NCBI GenBank assembly: GCA_012838875.1
Contig: DUOL01000189.1
Span: 1-10,804 of the forward strand
DNA: 10,804 bases
Direction: 5' to 3'
Source of the DNA: Bacteroidales bacterium
Lineage (GTDB): Bacteria; Bacteroidota; Bacteroidia; Bacteroidales; WCHB1-69
Shown piece by piece: positions 8,170 through 10,804 of the stretch; position 1 is the stretch's first letter, and every line of letters begins with the position of its first letter. Below the pieces are notes generated by a model. It was not told the DNA's origin. It did not search any database and was given only the letters and a program-made list of their open reading frames with translations. Position numbers and translations under genes: made by a program.

Positions 8170-9084
8170 TTATCGTGAACTAACAACTCTAATATTATCA
8201 AAATAGAAATTTGCGATTTCGCTATTGTTTTTATTGCCCGCTAAAATCACCCTAAATCCTGTTGCCGTGTAATTTCTACTAACAGCAAGCGTGAGATTAA
8301 TATAAGTCTTTTTCCATTTTCCATTTGTAGGTTTTAAAACTACTAAAGCTTCTTGCGTAGGAATAGACGTAGATTGATTGACTAATAAACCGGTATAAAT
8401 TTCTTGGTCGGACTTATAATTAAATTCAAGCAAAATTGATTTTCCTCCGCCGGGCAAGGTTAGCAAATTAGACATCACCTCAAATGAATTGATAGAATCA
8501 CGCAATTGAATCAGTCCCGAACAAGTATTAATATCATTGATATCATTTTCGTTTTGATAAATTATTTCAGGATCATAAACTTTAGTAAAACCGCTAATAG
8601 AGCTATCAGTGGAAGAAAAGATGGTCCCGGCACTTTCAAAGTTCTCCACTAAAGGAAAATAGACGGCATTATCATTATAGTATTTAAAGATAGGTTTAAG
8701 TTCTATCACTTCCCCCCCCTGAGCAATAATATTTGATATGTATTTTTGTGTAAACGGGTAAATAGGACGGGTAGTCGACATTCCATTCAATTTTATACCG
8801 AGCGACAATTGAAGGGTAACATCTCCCTTGGCAAGAATCGGGATTTTACAAGGTAATTCCCAAACTCCGATTTTTTTACCGTTGGCAGTAAGCCAGATAT
8901 CGGAGAAATCGTGAGCCGTTAATCCGGAAGGAGAGTTGAATTGAGCTAAATCCAAATTTTCAAGTGATAAAGAAATGTCTTCTTTTGTAATGAGTATATA
9001 GGTTGGTGTTATATCTTTTTTTTCACAAGTAATTAATGTCAACCCTAAAAAAATAAAAAAGAATATTTTTACAAAATGTTTCAT
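8170..9084 (-). CDS. Lipoprotein of unknown function, probably cell-surface and beta-sandwich rich
   Basis: A 304-residue protein with a clear lipoprotein signal: basic MKHFVK, a hydrophobic stretch (about 7-18), and lipobox LITC with the lipidated Cys20, followed by charged EKKD. It should be anchored in the envelope, probably the outer membrane. I recognise no named family. The middle (about 60-135) holds short beta-type strands with GVWELPCKIPIL and the GIKLNGMSTTR...IYPF stretch. The C-terminal half (about 150-304) begins LVENFES and ends FYFDNIRVVSS, the closing strand typical of galactose-binding-like or carbohydrate-binding jelly rolls, so sugar binding is a reasonable but unproven idea. 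It lies 40 nt after the Gfo/Idh gene and 12 nt before the glycan-initiating transferase, suggesting an envelope glycan role. The start is fixed by the signal peptide. Confidence 0.8.
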   Translation of the reverse strand: MKHFVKIFFFIFLGLTLITCEKKDITPTYILITKEDISLSLENLDLAQFNSPSGLTAHDFSDIWLTANGKKIGVWELPCKIPILAKGDVTLQLSLGIKLNGMSTTRPIYPFTQKYISNIIAQGGEVIELKPIFKYYNDNAVYFPLVENFESAGTIFSSTDSSISGFTKVYDPEIIYQNENDINDINTCSGLIQLRDSINSFEVMSNLLTLPGGGKSILLEFNYKSDQEIYTGLLVNQSTSIPTQEALVVLKPTNGKWKKTYINLTLAVSRNYTATGFRVILAGNKNNSEIANFYFDNIRVVSSR

Positions 9085-9124
9085 TACAGATTACAAGGAA
9101 AGTAAATCAATAGAACGTTACGAG

Positions 9125-10111
9125 CTAACCCTTTATTTTATTTTGTCGGTTTATTTTCGTTAGAATTTCATGGGCTGCCATGAGGGCATTGGTTCCGTCT
9201 TGCAAGGTTACGGTCGTAGGAGTTTCGTTTTCAATAGAATAAACCAAACTTTCAAGTTCCGACCGAATAGCATTGTTCATAACTATCGGAGGAGATTCTA
9301 CCACTATTTGCTTTTGTGGCTTTCCCTCGCCAATATCTAAAACCATAGCAAAAGGATTATTTTTATCTATATAATCTTCAATATGAACCACTTCACTTTT
9401 TTTATTAAAAAAATCAATGCTAATATATCTACCTTCCTGAAAAATTCGCATTTTCCGCATGTTTTTCAATGAGATTCTACTGGCTGTAAGATTGGCTACG
9501 CAACCGTTTTCAAAATGTAGCCTCGCATTGGCAATATCAATGGTGTCAGTAACAATAGCTACGCCACTCGCCTGAATGTCAAGCAGTTTGCTATTCGTAA
9601 TTTTTAAAACAATATCTAAGTCATGGATCATAAGGTCTAATATCACCGAAACATCATTTCCCCGTGTATTAAAGAATCCCAAGCGATGAGCTTCAATAAA
9701 AAGTGGCGTTTTAATCAACTTCTCGGTTGCAAGAAAAGCCGGATTAAATCGTTCTACATGACCAACTTGAATTTTTACACCATGCTGTTTTTGAAGTTCT
9801 ATTAATTCCATAGCCTCTTCAACCGTAGCCACAACAGGTTTTTCTATAAAAATCGCTTTTTTCGCTAAAACCGCTTTTTTGGCTACCTCAAAATGCGTTA
9901 TTGTAGGAGTAACAATGTCAGCAATATCACATCGCTCAATTAACTCGTCCATAGAAGGAAAAGCCTCAACATTGTATTCATTCGCCACCTCTTTCGCCTT
10001 ATCAATGTCAATATCATAAATGCCGCATAAAGTCATTCTATCGCTCTCAGTAATGCATTTTGCATGTATTTTTCCGAGATGACCGACCCCAAAAAGTCCG
10101 ATTTTTTTCAT
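9125..10111 (-). CDS. Gfo/Idh/MocA family oxidoreductase, possibly a nucleotide-sugar dehydrogenase
   Basis: NAD(P)-dependent sugar oxidoreductase of 328 residues. The N-terminal Rossmann fold starts at once with the nucleotide-binding loop GVGHLG (8-13) and an acidic end of the second strand (IYDID, 31-35). The family EKP motif with its conserved lysine is at 90-92. VGHVERFNP (116-124) and DLMIHDLD (159-166) form the substrate side, with His163 a likely catalytic residue. From memory, the GHxERFNP plus DLMIHD combination is found in UDP-GlcNAc 3-dehydrogenase (GnnA) and related enzymes linked to lipid A genes, so a UDP-sugar substrate is plausible. No partner aminotransferase (GnnB) is in the window, so I leave the symbol blank. 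It leads the three-gene block, with a probable promoter about 47 nt upstream. Confidence 0.88.
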   Translation of the reverse strand: MKKIGLFGVGHLGKIHAKCITESDRMTLCGIYDIDIDKAKEVANEYNVEAFPSMDELIERCDIADIVTPTITHFEVAKKAVLAKKAIFIEKPVVATVEEAMELIELQKQHGVKIQVGHVERFNPAFLATEKLIKTPLFIEAHRLGFFNTRGNDVSVILDLMIHDLDIVLKITNSKLLDIQASGVAIVTDTIDIANARLHFENGCVANLTASRISLKNMRKMRIFQEGRYISIDFFNKKSEVVHIEDYIDKNNPFAMVLDIGEGKPQKQIVVESPPIVMNNAIRSELESLVYSIENETPTTVTLQDGTNALMAAHEILTKINRQNKIKG

Positions 10112-10157
10112 ATATTATATAGTATTTAGAATCTCTAATAAAGTTTAAAAAGTTATG

Positions 10158-10165
10158 CAAAAATA
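10158..10165 (-). promoter_or_regulatory. -7 element of the probable promoter for the Gfo/Idh-lipoprotein-transferase block
   Basis: TATTTTTG, followed by CAT, on the minus strand matches the Bacteroidetes -7 consensus. It lies 46 nt before the oxidoreductase ATG at 10111, leaving a leader of about 40 nt. I see no good TTTG at the -33 position. It is the only strong match in the gap upstream of this gene. Confidence 0.55.
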
Positions 10166-10223
10166 GTATTTTTCGTTGAAAAAGGTCTCTTATAAGAAAA
10201 GTAGCTATTAAAAATAATTTTAT

Positions 10224-10402
10224 TTTTCTTTTGGGTGTGCCCCCTCGCTGCGCTCGGGGTCGGTCTACGGTTCCAAGTCCGCGGGCGTTAGCCGTGGGGA
10301 CGCAAAGCGGCAAAAAGAGCTTACAAGCTCGCTTTTTTGCCGCCGCGTCCCCAGCGGCTTCCGCCCTTGCGGGCTTTCCACCTCCGCCCTCACACAAGAA
10401 AA
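10224..10402. repeat. GC-rich, highly self-complementary element (large imperfect palindrome)
   Basis: This stretch is strongly GC-rich while both flanks are AT-rich. Its core is a near-perfect hairpin: GGGGACGC (10296-10303) with GCGTCCCC (10345-10352), GCGGCAAAAA (10307-10316) with its complement at about 10333-10343, and GAGCTT (10317-10322) with AAGCTC (10325-10330). Pairing continues outward with small bulges: 10291-10295 with 10353-10358, 10283-10287 with 10362-10366, 10275-10282 with 10369-10376. At the rims, GTGTG (10235-10239) pairs with CACAC (10391-10395) and TTTTCTT (10224-10230) with AAGAAAA (10396-10402). The whole element could fold as one long rod. It lies between two divergent transcription units, so it is not placed as a terminator. 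A dispersed palindromic repeat or non-autonomous mobile element (MITE-like) is the likeliest reading; only one copy is visible, so repetition is inferred. Confidence 0.65.
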
Positions 10403-10568
10403 TAACTCCGTCTTTACGGACACTTTTTACTCAAAAAGGAAAAACTAAACCTTTTTTCACCCTAAATTTCATAATTAATGACTCATTTTTTCTTTTATTT
10501 TGTAGATGTTATTTATCAAAGAAATCTTTTTTAACAAAAATATCTATTTGATTTACAGTCTTTTACGC
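10403..10568. other. AT-rich intergenic stretch, no gene seen
   Basis: This stretch separates the GC-rich palindrome from the rRNA promoter. I see no credible coding frame. Two weak inverted repeats are present: TCCGT (10407-10411) with ACGGA (10416-10420), followed shortly by a run of five T, and AAAAAGG (10433-10439) with CCTTTTT (10450-10456). Either could slow transcription on the plus strand, possibly shielding the rRNA promoter from upstream read-through, but neither is a convincing terminator. The rest is low-complexity A/T. Confidence 0.4.
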
Positions 10569-10628
10569 TAAAAATAAAAAAAAACATTATTTCCCGTGCG
10601 TTATCAAAGTAAAAAAGATGTATTTTTG
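10569..10628 (+). promoter_or_regulatory. Promoter of the rRNA operon with upstream A/T tract
   Basis: TATTTTTG (10621-10628), followed by CAG, on the plus strand is the same -7 element seen at the other units and stands about 158 nt before the 16S rRNA start. No TTTG is found at the expected -33 spacing; the bases there read GTGCGTTATC. An uninterrupted A-rich stretch at about 10569-10590 lies where an UP-element would bind the RNA polymerase alpha subunits, in keeping with a strong rRNA promoter. Promoter identity follows from the match and the downstream gene. Confidence 0.7.
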
Positions 10629-10785
10629 CAGTTCCAAACAAAGGGGAAATGCAGGGATGAAAATGTGATGTTTTGGAACCGTTCATTGAAAAGATTGGAA
10701 AGAAGTAGCAAAGACTCAAGTAACAATTTACAAGAGGGACAAGCAAGCGATAAAGTCGAGACAGAGCAAACTATAGAAATTAATT
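10629..10785 (+). promoter_or_regulatory. rRNA operon leader with boxA-like segment and inverted repeat
   Basis: This is the transcribed spacer between the promoter and 16S rRNA, about 150 nt long. GTTCCAAA (10631-10638) is complementary to TTTGGAAC (10672-10679), able to form an 8-bp stem enclosing 33 nt close to the transcript start. It is followed directly by GTTCATTGAAAAGATTGG (10681-10698), which resembles the segment found before 16S genes in Bacteroidota and in the place of the antitermination boxA. The rest is A/G-rich, likely including part of the 16S processing stem, whose partner lies beyond the window. Confidence 0.6.
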
Positions 10786-10804
10786 AGAATGGAGAGTTTG
10801 ATCC
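10786..10804 (+). rRNA. rrs: 16S ribosomal RNA, 5' end only
   Basis: The window ends with GGAGAGTTTGATCC, the conserved 5' region of bacterial 16S rRNA and the site of the common 27F primer. Alignment with E. coli numbering (G11 at 10796) puts nucleotide 1 at about 10786. Only 19 nt are visible; the rest of the rRNA operon continues to the right. The fit is supported by the strong promoter and leader just upstream. Confidence 0.93.

Noticed and set aside
10047..10397. Open frame of about 116 codons on the minus strand, overlapping the start of the oxidoreductase gene
   Set aside because: It covers the palindrome and runs out of frame into the true gene; the open frame is explained by lack of stops in GC-rich DNA.
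10224..10402. The GC-rich palindrome as a transcription terminator
   Set aside because: No gene on either strand ends here; both neighbours start away from it, and no T-run follows the core hairpin.
10231..10551. Open frame of about 106 codons on the plus strand through the GC-rich element
   Set aside because: It is rich in Arg, Ala and Pro only because it crosses the GC-rich palindrome, then becomes low-complexity in the AT-rich part; composition is unlike the real genes here and no domain is seen.
10224..10620. Replication origin
   Set aside because: I saw no cluster of DnaA boxes (TTATCCACA-like) and no dnaA or other origin-linked gene.
10596..10787. Open frame of about 63 codons on the plus strand before 16S rRNA
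   Set aside because: It lies across the -7 element and the rRNA leader, which explain this sequence better.

Overview
The window looks like a chromosomal segment from a low-GC member of the Bacteroidota, most likely order Bacteroidales. Three things point there: the GluRS has the insertion after its KLSKR loop that I associate with this phylum; four copies of a TATTTTTGCA-type element stand upstream of transcription units and match the Bacteroidetes -7 consensus TAnnTTTG; and the few start codons whose upstream sequence I wrote out have no strong Shine-Dalgarno sequence. I cannot name the genus.

All protein genes are on the minus strand, in two blocks. Block 1, in transcription order, runs from a membrane-anchored PpiD/SurA-type folding factor (6459-4291) to gltX (4319-2766, overlapping the previous gene by 29 nt), a possible 27-residue hydrophobic micro-ORF (2740-2657), an aldehyde dehydrogenase (2640-1261), lipA (1215-355) and lipB (348 to beyond the left edge). 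Spacing is tight, so it may be one operon, although only lipA and lipB clearly share a pathway (octanoyl transfer, then sulfur insertion, to make protein-bound lipoate). Block 2 runs from a Gfo/Idh/MocA oxidoreductase (10111-9125) to an outer-membrane-type lipoprotein of unknown function (9084-8170) and a polyprenyl-phosphate hexose-1-phosphate transferase that starts exopolysaccharide or glycan assembly (8157-6727). This looks like a small cell-surface glycan operon.

Between the blocks lies a compact cassette, all on the minus strand: a -7 element, tRNA-Pro(CGG), a perfect 16-bp terminator hairpin, then the promoter of block 1.

The right end (10112-10804) has no protein gene. It holds the block 2 promoter, a strikingly GC-rich and highly self-complementary element of about 180 bp (10224-10402) inside AT-rich DNA, an AT-rich stretch, and a plus-strand rRNA promoter (10621) with a leader of about 150 nt leading into the first 19 nt of a 16S rRNA gene. 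I see no CRISPR array, transposase, phage gene or obvious defence system. The least explained items are the GC-rich palindromic element, the micro-ORF and the lipoprotein.
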